The notes beneath the pieces were generated by a model. The model saw only the letters and a program-made list of their open reading frames with translations. It had not been told where the DNA came from and searched no databases. A DNA stretch of 64,000 nt. Origin: Globodera rostochiensis. Taxonomy: Eukaryota; Nematoda; Chromadorea; Rhabditida; Heteroderidae. Made by a program: the position numbers and the translations under genes. Shown piece by piece: positions 1-10,995 of the stretch; the first letter of the stretch is position 1; every line of letters starts with the position of its first letter. The DNA is taken from positions 1,546,449 through 1,610,448 of the forward strand of contig JAEVLN010000011.1 of NCBI GenBank assembly GCA_018350325.1, read 5' to 3'.

Positions 1-1252
1 ACAATTTTCTCCGGCGATTCTTCGCAATTGCGCAATTCTCCGATCGATAGAATACTCTGGACTTTTCCCCGAATTTCCGGCCGAAGACAACGCCGGCGCT
101 TCTTCTGCCCAAGCCGTGGCCAAATGGTTGTTCACTCCCCGCGGGGATTGTCGTCCGAAGATGCTTCGTTGTGATTCGTATAGGAAAGGATTTGAGGGAA
201 TCAAAAGGGTACTTTTCTCATTTTTACAGGGGTCGTATCGAAAATTTTTCAAAAACAGTACATTGGAACCAAAATAACAGATTTTGGAGCCACATGAAAT
301 GTGCGTTTTTAACCATATTTCTCTCCACTGATAATTTCTCAACATTCGGGGTTGGAAATTGCAGCTTCTCCTATGGATTCCGAATTTGCCATTTTCAAAA
401 ATGCAAATTTTTTTGCGAATTCTGCTTTAGTAGGGGGGGGGGGGGGGTCGGCGGCGACTATTGGCGCCGCCGGGAAAATTTTGTGATTTGCGACTCAATT
501 TGGTAAGAAAATTGGTCCAAAAATTACGATTATCCTGAAACCAGTACAAAATCAGCATTTTGATAAAAATGAACAAATATTGTTACATTTTGGACATTTT
601 TAAAGCGAAAATTCAAAAAGATGCGAAAAATGCTTAAAAATTAACAACACATTTGGCATCGTCTAAAGAATTCAAAATTCAAACAAAAATTCTTCAAAAA
701 GCTCCTGAAATCTCTAATAAAGAACAAAGGACAGGTACCCCGAACAAAGTACTAATCTTTAAAAAAAAGTACTTTTATTTTTAAAATTGTCGACTCTCAA
801 AAACTGTACAAATCCTTAAAAAACAGATACGACCTCTGTTTTATAAGCAATTTGAGAGTAATTATTCATTTTGTTTTAGTCATTTCGCGATGCTTCTGAG
901 GCCGTCAATTTCATCGTCCGCCTGCCTTCTGTTGCTGGCATTGGGCCATTTGAGCTGAAGAACAATTGGACGGGGGAGCAATTGACATTTCGACAAATTG
1001 TCGAAGACTTGTGGCTGTTGGTGCGTTGTCCGATTGGGCGAAAAGAGGACAAATGGGACGAGTGGGAAAAGGAGGCAATTGAGTGGAGAACATCCCCCCA
1101 AGGGAATTGCATAGCCATTGACTTCAAATACAGGAACATCAGCGATGGGTAAGGGAATGAAATTGTCTCAATCTCCCATCAAAATTGTAATTTTCAGAAT
1201 GCTTAACGACAACGACGAAGGTCCAAGTGAGCCTAAGAAGCCCAAGAAGTGA
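1..1252 (+). CDS. F-box-family protein, 3' part (5' end outside window)
   Basis: This is the C-terminal part of the multi-copy F-box-like family that recurs nine times here. The first exon (about 1-207) reads in the family frame through motifs such as [10 protein letters not shown] and the conserved TPRG. A long intron of about 670 bp, holding an inserted element, follows. The next exon (about 880-1148) carries the family C-terminal domain, with motifs [26 protein letters not shown] and EKEAIEW. The last exon (about 1199-1252) encodes MLNDNDEGPSEPKKPKK and a TGA stop. The N-terminal F-box lies upstream of the window. By analogy with F-box proteins it may be an adaptor of an SCF ubiquitin ligase. 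The region after the F-box has no domain I recognise. Family membership is certain; function is inferred. Confidence 0.8.
227..838. mobile_element. Intronic insertion with short inverted ends (non-autonomous DNA element)
   Basis: The insert fills an intron of the F-box gene that is normally about 50-100 bp in its paralogues. The ends are inverted: CAGGGGTCGTATC on the left and GATACGACCTCTG on the right, about 13 bp with one mismatch. The flanks share TTTTA, but no clean 8-bp duplication is visible. Inside, at about 430-475, a G-run followed by TCGGCGGCGACTATTGGCGCCGCCG matches a GC-rich core found in several other elements of this window. No coding capacity is seen. Confidence 0.55.
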
Positions 1253-1809
1253 ATGGACGGAGGAAATTAAACGACGATTAAATGGCACAATAATTGTTCG
1301 TTTCATTTTTTGCCGTATGAATGTTTGTTTGAAAAGGGCTTACGGCATTGCGCCGGGTAGGCCAAAATCGGACCTTCGTTGAGTCGGTGTAAAAATGATA
1401 CAATGAATGAAACAATAAATCGGTTTCCAGCGAAAAAGAAGAAAAAATCCAAAGGCAAAATAAAAGGCTGGGAAAATTGACATTAGATATTTAAATAGCT
1501 GTGAGACTAAGTTTATCCCCCGAGGGCCCTTCTGTTTGATTCAACGGTCTGTCACCGGATGTCTGCCCCGGGGGGGGGAATGACCCGGTGTTTGCAATAA
1601 ATCTGTGGCCCAGATTTTTATATAAGAATCAATTTTAGGGCATATGGATTAGCGAAAAAGTTCGCGTGCCGGCTTAATAAAATTAAATTGGGTAAAACTT
1701 TGATTTAATGATTAGAGTATAATTGGCATCAAAAAAAAGAAGGAAATTTGTGGACACGACGCACTCTCTTCGTTCTTTTATTGAATTCATTATTCCATCA
1801 TTCTTTCAT
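1253..1809. other. Intergenic, two convergent 3' ends
   Basis: This stretch separates the F-box gene (+) from the NCOA4-like gene (-). It contains homopolymer runs (G at about 1569-1577) and AT-rich sequence. I see no ORF, RNA gene or clear repeat. Confidence 0.5.
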
Positions 1810-4800
1810 TCAATCGGCGCCCGCCTCATTTTTGATCGCACGTGAGGACGGCGCCAGCCAACCGTCTTCGCCGGAGCCGTGGATTTTCTCCAAAATACTC
1901 TGAAAAAGGGGGGAAGGTGTTTAATTAAAGAAAATTAATTATAAAAAATGCGCACATTTTCATCAGTCAGTCCAACGTTATTTTAAATGTTTTTCTTTTT
2001 TTTTTGTAAAAATAAATAACGGACCCAAAATGCACCAAAAATTATTTGTTGGTTTTTGTTCACAACACCTTCCAGCCGAGCACCGACTCCCAACAGCACA
2101 AATCCTCGGCCATCTCGTTCATCGGACGGTTCTGCTTTGGCGGCGGGTACTGCTTCAGCCAATAGGACGGGTCGGTGGGCAACGCCAACGGCGTCTTCAC
2201 TTTCAGCTGCTGCTGCTGTTGTTGGTCGTCGGCAGGATCATCTACGACGACAACGACGGTGGACGACGTGTCCATTGGCATTGGCACAACAGCAGCGGCA
2301 GCAGTGTCGGCACAGTGTTTTGGCGGAACATTCCAGTCGAAGACATTGTCGACGGCAGCAGAAAATGGATAATGCTGAAATGAAAGGAGAAAGAAATAAA
2401 GGAACATTTGCTGAGCAATAATGAACCCAACCCAAACCCAGGGGATTCGGGTAGAAACAGCAAAATGAAATCAAAATTGATCGAATTCGTTAAGGATGAA
2501 GAGTTCGTAATAAAGCGTAACGAATCCAACCCCATGAGCTTCGAGCAGAGACAGAACGAAACCAAATGATCGAAATTGCAATTTTGATTCAAATTTTGAT
2601 CAAATTCGTTCGATCGGTTCAATAAGTCAATATATTCACAACTCAAAATGTAATCCAAGAATTCGATGGCTAAATTTATAAAACCAATTCGCTGAGAAAT
2701 AAAATTTATTTATATTTGTGACCTCAAATGGGTTCACGGTCAAACAGAAACATTTTTTGTTTGTTTCAAAAATGCTCTTTTCTCCCACCTTCAAAGTGTT
2801 TGTGTCCGCAAGCTTTTCGATGGGTTGTGAAACAGTTTTGTCCTCAAATAGTGTGGCCAGTCTGTTCAGCGCTTCGTCGACCGATTCGCTTATGGCGCGA
2901 AACTGTAAAATTTTAAAATTAATAAAAAGATTAAAATTTTTAGGCTTTGCAATACACCCCCAAATCGATACGCTAACCCGCGAATTCGCTACTATTTTAT
3001 AGGGCAAAAATTCGGAAGTATATTTTAGCAGCAAATTGAGGCTGTTGCAGAACGGTTTTTCGACCCGTTTCAAAACAAAATCATCAAAACAACAACAGTT
3101 TGGCCAAATCCATCCTACGGCATGCCTTAACCTCCCCCCTCCCCACCCGGGGGCCATAAAAGCGTTCAAAATTAAAATTTTTTATTGGCATCTTGTGCCG
3201 CCCTGCCTGCTGTGCGGATTGCATCAAATGTTCCTCCTCCTTCACACCAGGCCCATTCAAACGCAACGACAAATTGGCAAAATTCGATGTGTTCGAGTGA
3301 TGTTGACGATCTTTATAACAAACAAAAAATGAATAATAAATACAAAATTAAAAACTTTTGTTAAAAACGGTTGGCGGATGCGATTGACGTGAAATTTTTA
3401 CATCAGGCGGTTGGGGAAAAGCTTCAAAAGAGGCAACAGTAGCAGCAAACGGCGTTTTCACGAATTTCGGCTTGGCCAACCATTTGTCGGGTGTCGATGC
3501 CAGCACTGAGTTGATCACGGTGGCACACGAGTCGGACGACGGATGCTTGGACGCCTTCAGCCAACTAAAACGTAAATTAGTTTAAAAAAGGCAAAACATC
3601 ATTTAAAAAAAGATGCCATTTCCATCAAAGCTATATAATTCGTTTTTTGGTTATTTTTTTCGGAAATTACGAGTCTAAAAATGCCAAAAAAGAAGCTCTC
3701 ACTAATCACCCCCCCCCCGTCTCCCATTAGCGAACTTTGATAGGTCCGCCATTGCCCAATTGATTGTTTCGCTGTCCGTCTTCTGCTTCAACTGATCACT
3801 GTCCTCAAACACACTGCGCTTTCTCGGCTTCGGTGGCTGCTGATTTTTGGCAATGTAATCGACTGGCAACGACGACAGCAGCTGATGTTGTTGCGGGTGC
3901 TGCTGCTTTTCGTTGGAGTCCATTCGCATTTTTGAAAACTGAACTCAATGAATAATGTAAATTAAACAATCATTTTAATGTTTGGCTCACTAAAAAAATT
4001 CCCATTTGAGCGGGGCAAAAGTTCCCCCCCCCACTTCCATTTTGTGAAAGTCATATGGAAACGATGAGTCATATTTATGTGTTGGACCATTTGATGACCA
4101 ACAGGGGAACAACTACAACTATTCGTCAAAAAAAAAAAGTCTAAAATTCGCTTTCCCCCCATCCCCCGGGGGAAAACGCACAATTTTTGGTGTGGATAAA
4201 AACTTGCCATTTCGGCCATGTTGGGGATGAACGACTGCGGCTGCTGCTGTTGGTTGTGAGATGGCACTGTTGACACCGCCTTCTTTGGACCAGCGCCAGC
4301 GGCCCTAAGCCAATATTCGGTGGGCAAACCGTTCAGCTAAAAATTGCGAGCTTTTAAATCAATATAGGAATTTAAAAATGCAAGACTAAATAAAGCGATC
4401 AAAAAAATAGACTTCATTAAAATGGGCTGCAAAGGCTGGGTGCTGCAGTTGTTGTGGTTGCAGTTGCAAAAAGACAGGCGATGTCGCAGCCGAAGTGCCA
4501 AAATGGTCGGCACCGCCATTCATGGCACTGATGACGTCAAAGGATGCCACGGACAGAGAGGTCGATGTGACACGGTCCTGTATAAATTTTTGTAAAATTA
4601 TTAACAAAAAAATTAGTGATTTTCAAAATTTGAGTGAATATTCCATTCACATTTATGCATATTTTACTCACCCGAACAGCTTCAACTTGACCGACGACAT
4701 TTGGTTGTCCGTCCGCTTGCGCTGTGCCAGAGAAAGTCGTCGAATTTGAGTGTTTCCGATGAGTGTGGGCGGCCATCGTCCAATCGTCGCTCGTGTCGAC

Positions 4801-5869
4801 CGTCTTTTGTTGGGTTGGCTAAAATTGGTTATTTTATTAGTCAATTAGTATTTTTTAGGATTTGAAGGGGGAAAGCGTCTCAAACTGCCAGAAAATAGTG
4901 CCAAATTCGGATTTTATTGGAGATTTTCTTTTTTTTTGATTCTCTTTTTTAGCAGTTATTGTTTTTTGTTCTATATTTGTTAAAAATGTTATAAATTTTT
5001 CTTCAAATCAAACTGGCAGTAAAAGTGCCAAAGTCACATTTATCGACTTTTCTTTTGCTCTTCCAAACCTGTTGAAAAGCGATGTCCGCACATTCCTCGT
5101 AAATGTGCCCAAACGAGGCAATTTGTTGAGAGAGATTTGCCCCCAAAGCGCCGTTGCTGAACACAATGGACACGCAGTCGGACGGACTCATTAGTTCGGC
5201 CAAATTAATTCTAAAAAACGTATAAATTATCAGAAATTTTTGTTTTGTTTTTGTTGGTGACTTAAACCATTCACATTCTTTTTCGTTTGAGCTTTTTAGA
5301 ACCCAAAATTCTAATTTTTAAATTTTAAATAAATTTATCCAAACCGTTGGATGAATTCGGGCAAAATGGGCTCGTCCGTCTCCATTTCATTGCCCAAGTG
5401 CACTTTTTCCACCATGAATTTGCAGGAACCTAAAAAAGGACTTTCAATTTTACCCGATTTTCTTCCCCAAACCGATGGTTTGGTTCAGTTTTTCCATTTG
5501 ATCGCTCAAATGTTCTTCTTCATTCTGTCGAACGTGTTCAATTTCTTGAAGCAGTTTGTGCTCGCGATCACGTAATGCGGTAATGTGCTGATCAATGGCC
5601 TGACGAAGTTCGGATCGCGCCTTTAAATCGGGATAAATTCATTAAGTCACTCATTTTTGGGTCTTCAATGTTTATTTGTCTTTAAAAACACCAACTTTTT
5701 CGGCACTCGAATTCAGTTGACGTTTGCTGGCCGTCAAACGCGCAAGTGCCGTTTCCATTACATTTAGTTTTTGGCGAACATTTGTTGTCGTCGTTTTAAC
5801 GTTCATTCGATTGCTTATTGAATTATTAGTGTTCAGAATGGAAGAATAAGAAGGAAATGTAAGAGGCAT
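1810..5869 (-). CDS. NCOA4/ARA70-like coiled-coil protein
   Basis: This is a multi-exon gene. The start is MPLTFPSYSSILNTN at 5869. The second exon (about 5510-5622) encodes a helical stretch, ELRQAIDQHITALRDREHKL, then LLQEIEHVRQNEEEHLSDQM. Exons about 5350-5450 and 5060-5215 continue with EMETDEPILPEF and SPSDCVSIVFSNGAL...QQIASFGHI. The helix with its LR-RE pattern, followed by a strand and SFG motif, resembles the ARA70 N-terminal repeat of nuclear receptor coactivator 4, a ferritin-autophagy receptor. Exons downstream (about 4776 to 2060) are Gln/Pro-rich and low complexity. They carry recurring Trp-Leu motifs: EYWLRAAG, DKWLAKP, SYWLKQY, and GWLAPSS in the last exon (about 1810-1897), which ends in a TGA at 1810-1812. 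Junctions I checked are GT-AG and phase-compatible. The exact exons between 2636 and 3560 are uncertain. The family call rests on pattern memory only. Confidence 0.55.
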
Positions 5870-6542
5870 CGTCGAAATTTTCTTCTTTTTTATGATCTCT
5901 TAAGGGAAACGATCAATCATCAGAATGAGCAAAATAAATACAAGTAATTTGATTATTATTTTTTTGCATTTTTATTGTCCGATGGAAGAATTGCGTAAGA
6001 AAATGGACGCATTTCTATTCTCTCACTGATTATTGGGGGAGTTTAGCAAAAGCGGGAAAAGTACGGGATTCTCTCTCCCATTCCCGGAATTCTTTTTTAC
6101 AGGATACCCTCTAAAGTACACATACTGTAGGTACATTAGCTTTAGAATGGTACAAAATTGTCGGTTTTGATTGGTTGGTATAGAAGAAGCGGAATTTAAA
6201 AATAAAAGGCTGCTGCTCCGCTGATTCGTCTGGAAAATGTTTTTACAATACCCCCCCCCCCCCGGCAATAAATCACATTTCTTATCTCCTTCCACCGACC
6301 AAATCGATCAACAGCAACAACAGCAGCAGCAGATAAGAATGGGGGCGGGTAAAGGAGTTATAATTCAATCAAAAACCCAGACAAAAAAAAAATGATAAAT
6401 GCTCTGTTTTTGTTTAATAGTACAACTTACGAATGAAATAGTCAATTAGTAATATAAATCAGGGTTAATTTGGCGCCCGTCCATCTTGGCGCCATCACTT
6501 ACGTATACGCAAATTGGTTGTTAAATAATCGCAATTTTTTTC

Positions 6543-6830
6543 GTGCCAACTTGACGCGCTAAGTCTAACCTCTCCTTTTTTAGCTCTTTTTATATACATA
6601 GACAGCATCTACAGACAAATAGTTTAAGAAAGTACCAATATTTTTTGATTTAGTTAGCTAACAAAAACGCTTTAACCGTTTAAAATTCTTGAAGCCAAGT
6701 TTGACCCCGTCCGAAAGCTTTCTGCACAAAATAAATAATGCTGGCTGCATATGACGATGGGAATGGGGCAAATGTTTATGTCGGCCGAACGGGAAATTTA
6801 GCAATGGTGGAGAATTGGGGTCCCGACGGA
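6543..6830. repeat. Direct repeat copy 1
   Basis: This starts with GTGCCAACTTGACGCGCTAA and later contains CTTTCTGCACAAAATAAATA, then GCTGGCTGCATATGACGATG. The same blocks in the same order recur at 7517-7745, 930-974 bp downstream. Confidence 0.7.
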
Positions 6831-7516
6831 AAATTTTTTTAAAAATTTTAAATGCATTCGCGTGAATTATTTTTCGTGTTTCAGATTAGTCATACATATG
6901 ATGGACTTTGATTAAGATAAGCTTTCAAAAAAAATTTTATGCATCTAATTGAATTGACGAATTGCCTCATCATTTTTTGGAATTAAATGGGTTTCCAAGA
7001 CTTAAGCTCTGAAATCAAAATTTGATGTGGACCACAGATTAATTGTCCGATAAATTTTAGAAAATTTAAATTGATTTTTCTGATGAGTAAACTTTTAGGC
7101 AAAATTTAAAATATTTTGTTTTATTCTAACGAATAAAAAGCAACGGTTTTACTCATTTTGTTCATATTTCAGCATTAAATTGATCGCGACTTCCTGTCTA
7201 ATTTCATGATACTCCTTTTTGTAGTAAATTCGTTAATGGGGGAAATGTGAAGGCAGAGAAAAGAAAAATAAAGGCTTGCATTCAAGCGGGTTCGAACCTT
7301 TTAACTTTTTGTTTAATTGAGAGAAAATCTACGAATATTTTTAGGGTTATTTTTTAATAAATTTTTGAAAAAATGCTGAAATATGCTTTTGGGCTTCTCA
7401 CTTCAAAACTTATGCACCTATGCATTTGCTTAAATGTCCATCTTTTTATTTAATCGATAGCCACTTTCTTTAATTGAACTTCAACTTTGACATTTTTTAT
7501 TTTAAAATCAAAAATT

Positions 7517-7745
7517 GTGCCAACTTGACGCGCTAAGTCTAACCTTTTCTTTTAGCTACCGTAAACACTCTTTTAATTCCACCCCCTCTAATAATGTCGC
7601 CCCCTCTAATAATGTCGCCAAGTTGACCCCCCCCCCCCGTCCGAAAACTTTCTGCACAAAATAAATAATGCTGGCTGCATATGACGATGGGAATGGGGCA
7701 ATGTCTATGTCGGCCAAACGTTGACGTGACGGAAATTTAGTGAAG
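7517..7745. repeat. Direct repeat copy 2
   Basis: Second copy of the segment at 6543-6830, with small indels and a poly-C run. The spacing differs between blocks (974 versus 930 bp), so one copy has internal indels. About 690 bp of unrelated AT-rich sequence lies between the copies. Confidence 0.7.
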
Positions 7746-8105
7746 AAATTTTGTAAAAAGCGATATGTTCTGAACAAAATTTCGCTATTTTTTCGAAAAT
7801 ATTTGCCGAGGGATTCCGAAACGAAAATTTAGTGGGATGAGATTTTACCGTTGCCGTTTAAAATTCCGTTGGGCCTAAATTAACGGGAATCCCGAAGCTC
7901 TTCCAGCGGGCGTTCCGTTCTCGCCGAGCTCTAGTTTGGCAGCGTTTCACTTAAATAATGGCACAATGTTTGTATATGTCGCCGACCGATGATCCGCAAA
8001 ACGAAATTGAAAACAAACGCTCTTTTCTTCAATTCATAGGGCAACAAAAGAAGCCAACAATTTTTGTGTCGTTTAATCGATTCCGTTTAAATTCCCTCCG
8101 TCCAT

Positions 8106-9344
8106 TCACTTTTTGCACTCACTTGGCCCTGCCTTTGCCTCGTCCATCCTGAAATAAGAGAAGGAATTTTGAGAAATTCAGTCAATCGATACCAGGGTAA
8201 CCGAATTCCGGATTTCAAGAACATTTTTGAGTTTCAGGACCTGTTAGCATAAAAATACGAAATATCCACAAAACAATTTCAAGATTTAGAAATTTACGGG
8301 CATTTTTGGGTCCAGTTTCCGGACACCTTTTTGGTAGCCGGAATTCCGGTTTCGGACATTTTTTGGCACTTACCCTTCGCCGATGTCTTTGTCTTGGAAG
8401 TTAACGATGATGCAATTCCCCTTATTCCAGGCCCACTGAATTGCCTCCGTCTCCCACTTGGCCCATTTGTCCTCGTCTCGCCCAATTGGACAACGCACCA
8501 ACAGCCACAAGCCTTGGTCGAGTCGTCGCATTGTCAAACGCTCCCTCGTCAAATTGTTTGTCAGCTCGAATGGTTCAATGCCAGAATGAACGCCGCGACT
8601 AATATAGCTACTGGCCGGGCCAGAAGTGTCGACAAATGACTAAACAAAGGGAACAATTAGTAATTTCTCTAATTGATTATAAAAATGAGATTAATTACCC
8701 CTTTGAGTCCTCCTCCCATTCCCACCGAATAGTAGTCACAATGAAGCATTTTAGGACGACCATCTTCAGGGGGGCTGACGGTGCCACTGATCAACGGCCA
8801 AATCTTTTGACAGATAATTTTCCAGCTGCGGCTTTGACCGTCGTAGGTGTCAATAAAAATGGTAGCCCCGGAGGGGTCGAAAAGACGGCGAATGCGTTGG
8901 AGGAATTCGATGACGGTTTGGTCGATGTAACTGAAAGTTCAAAAACATTTTAAATTTCGTAATTAAGAAGGAAGCTACCCGATTACAATCTTTTTGAGGC
9001 CGATCACGTTGTTTGGAAGCGGCCCTTCAGGAATTGGTTGCCGTTCACCGGAAAGGTTGACCATTTCTGCGCCATTTCCGTCAGTTGCGCGACGAATGTG
9101 CAGCCAACGCAACAACCATTTCCTCGACTTGAAATGGACGTCCACCAAAACGTCCAATCGATCACTGATCAGTGCCATTTTCAGTCCGACGTCAAAAGGG
9201 GAGAGAAAAGCAAAGATTCCGTGCCAAACGTCGGCACAAATAAAACTGAAATTTGGGGATTTATTGCTTTGATTTATTCATTAAACAAACTCACATTTTC
9301 TCCATTTGTTGTTGCTGCTCCGATTCGCTTGCGTTGTCCGACAT
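8106..9344 (-). CDS. F-box-family protein with internal deletion
   Basis: Five-exon family model. The start codon at 9344 opens [17 protein letters not shown]. The F-box-like exon (about 9000-9272) contains [20 protein letters not shown], then [18 protein letters not shown]. Exon 3 begins [18 protein letters not shown] but jumps from WPLISGTVS directly to PPEDGRPKMLHC. About 60 residues present in the paralogues (the [20 protein letters not shown] to WLLTPRG part) are missing, with the reading frame kept. Exon 4 has the [21 protein letters not shown]-terminal domain, and the last exon ends GPSECKK and TGA. The missing block is leucine-rich, so substrate binding may differ. It probably remains translatable. 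Confidence 0.82.
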
Positions 9345-9927
9345 TTTTAGAATAATTTTTAGCCTTCCGATAAAACAATTTATTCTAAAAATCATGCAAT
9401 TTTAGATTTAAATGGCAATTTATGCTCGAGAAATCAGAAAAATGGCTTCCAAAGGCGAATGATACGTAGCAAATGTTTGTGATGGATTTGTCTGGAGGAA
9501 GAATAATTTTTTGGGGAATTTAAAATGTTTTTCACTCTTTTGAGACCCAACAAAATATAAATATAAAGTTAATATTATGTATTTGTTTGTTTTAAATAAG
9601 AAACACTTGGAAATAATTCATGCAGACGAAAAATACAAGCAATTGAACACGATTAAGTACTTTTTTGTTTTGATAAAAATAGGAGTACTGTTTCAAACTG
9701 AACTCTAGCCGGCCTAATAGGGTTAGGAAAGCCGACCTGTAACCAGGCAGGCTTTTTCTAAGATTAAATAATCATTTTTGCTTCGTATATGAGATTTGAC
9801 GTGTATGAAGTGTCGCGTATATGAAATGTCGTTTTTTTGCTTAGTATATGAAATGTCGCGTATATGAAGTGTCAGCATATGAAGTGTCGCGTAGGCATAT
9901 GAAATGTCGGCGCCCCGGGAGTCGTTC
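9345..9927. other. F-box 5' flank and short TATATGAAATGTCG repeats
   Basis: The first ~200 bp matches sequence upstream of other F-box copies (AAATGTTTGTGATGGA, then GGGGAA). From about 9785 to 9910 a degenerate unit of about 16 bp (CGCGTATATGAAATGT and variants) is repeated, directly abutting the 17-bp array. It may be the outer part of that element. Confidence 0.5.
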
Positions 9928-10375
9928 ATTTGGGCGCTCACGTTTGGGCGCCAGGTACGTTTGGGCGCTCACGTTTGGGCGCCGGGTACGTTTGGGCGCC
10001 GCTCACGTTTGGGCGCCGGGTACGTTTGGGCGCCGGGTACGTTTGGGCGCCGGGTACGTTTGGGCGCCGCTCACGTTTGGGCGCCGGGTACGTTTGGGCG
10101 CCGGGTACGTTTGGGCGCCGGGTACGTTTGGGCGCCGGGTACGTTTGGGCGCTCACGGTTGGGCGCCAGGTACGTTTGGGCGCTCACGGTTGGGCGCCAG
10201 GTACGTTTGGGCGCTCACGGTTGGGCGCCGGGTACGTTTGGGCGCTCACGGTTGGGCGCCAGGTACGTTTGGGCGCTCACGGTTGGGCGCCAGGTACGTT
10301 TGGGCGCTCACGGTTGGGCGCCAGGTACGTTTGGGCGCTCACGGTTGGGCGCCCGTTATAAAAGGATCAGTTGGG
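9928..10375 (+). repeat. 17-bp tandem array, left arm
   Basis: Tandem units of TTTGGGCGCCGGGTACG (17 bp) alternate with a 14-bp variant, TTTGGGCGCTCACG. In the right half they form a 31-bp composite repeated about five times. Each unit contains the palindrome GGCGCC. The unit has no stop codon in some frames on either strand, so long ORFs arise by chance. The array is the inverted counterpart of the array at 10996-12708. The inner edges of the two arms match (TCACGGTTGGGCGCCCG then a TATAAAAGG-like sequence). Confidence 0.95.
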
Positions 10376-10995
10376 CGCCCGCATCAAAAACAATTATAGA
10401 ACAACTTTAATTTGAAAAAATCTTTCTGTTGGGTAATTAGGGAATGCGTGGAGGCTTAAAAAAAGCATTTTGGTCGTGAAGCTTATGGTAATAGGCTGCG
10501 AATTGCGGTCCCGGGTGAATTTTTTTTTAATTTAAAATTTTGAAAAGCATGTTTCAGGAATAAAAATATGCGTAGAACACGAATCCAAGCTCGGATTTTG
10601 TGAATGGCGAACTCCGAACCCGAATTCGAATATTTTTGAATTAATTTTTTTCACTATGTTTTTTCAAAATAATTAAAAGCACAAAATAACAACGAAAAAG
10701 CAAGTAACGACCGACTTTTTGAACAATTTTAAGACGAAATTGACTTTTGAAATTTTTTGAGTTTTCAAAAAATTGTTTGAATTGAGTTCGGGATTCAGAA
10801 ATGGTCAAAATGGAGGTCAGAATGCGCTTCTACGCCCTCAAATACCCCTAAAAACACCTTTTTATAGAATTTTTAAACTTTTTTTTTCTTCTAAAAATTG
10901 TAAAGCCTAAGCTAGGTTTATAGAGAGCCTTAAAAAAAATATTGCTTAATAAAAACTTTAAAAAATTTTTCAAAAATTTTGACTAGCCTACCTTA
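10376..10995. other. Spacer between the inverted 17-bp arrays
   Basis: AT-rich spacer without an ORF. It includes a dispersed repeat (about 10490-10860) with GCGAATTGCGGTCCCGGG, then AGAACACGAATCC and GAGCTCGGATT-like blocks. Related copies occur near 22440, 35350-35500, 42650-43070 and 61290. Confidence 0.6.

Larger units (their letters stand above)
5870..8105. other. Intergenic, with a duplicated ~250-bp segment
   Basis: No convincing gene is seen here. Poly-C/G runs occur at about 6250 and 7628. Two copies of one segment (listed separately) dominate. The last ~150 bp before 8106 is a module that also follows the other F-box paralogues (contains a CAACAAAAGAAGCCAACAAT-like core). Confidence 0.5.
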
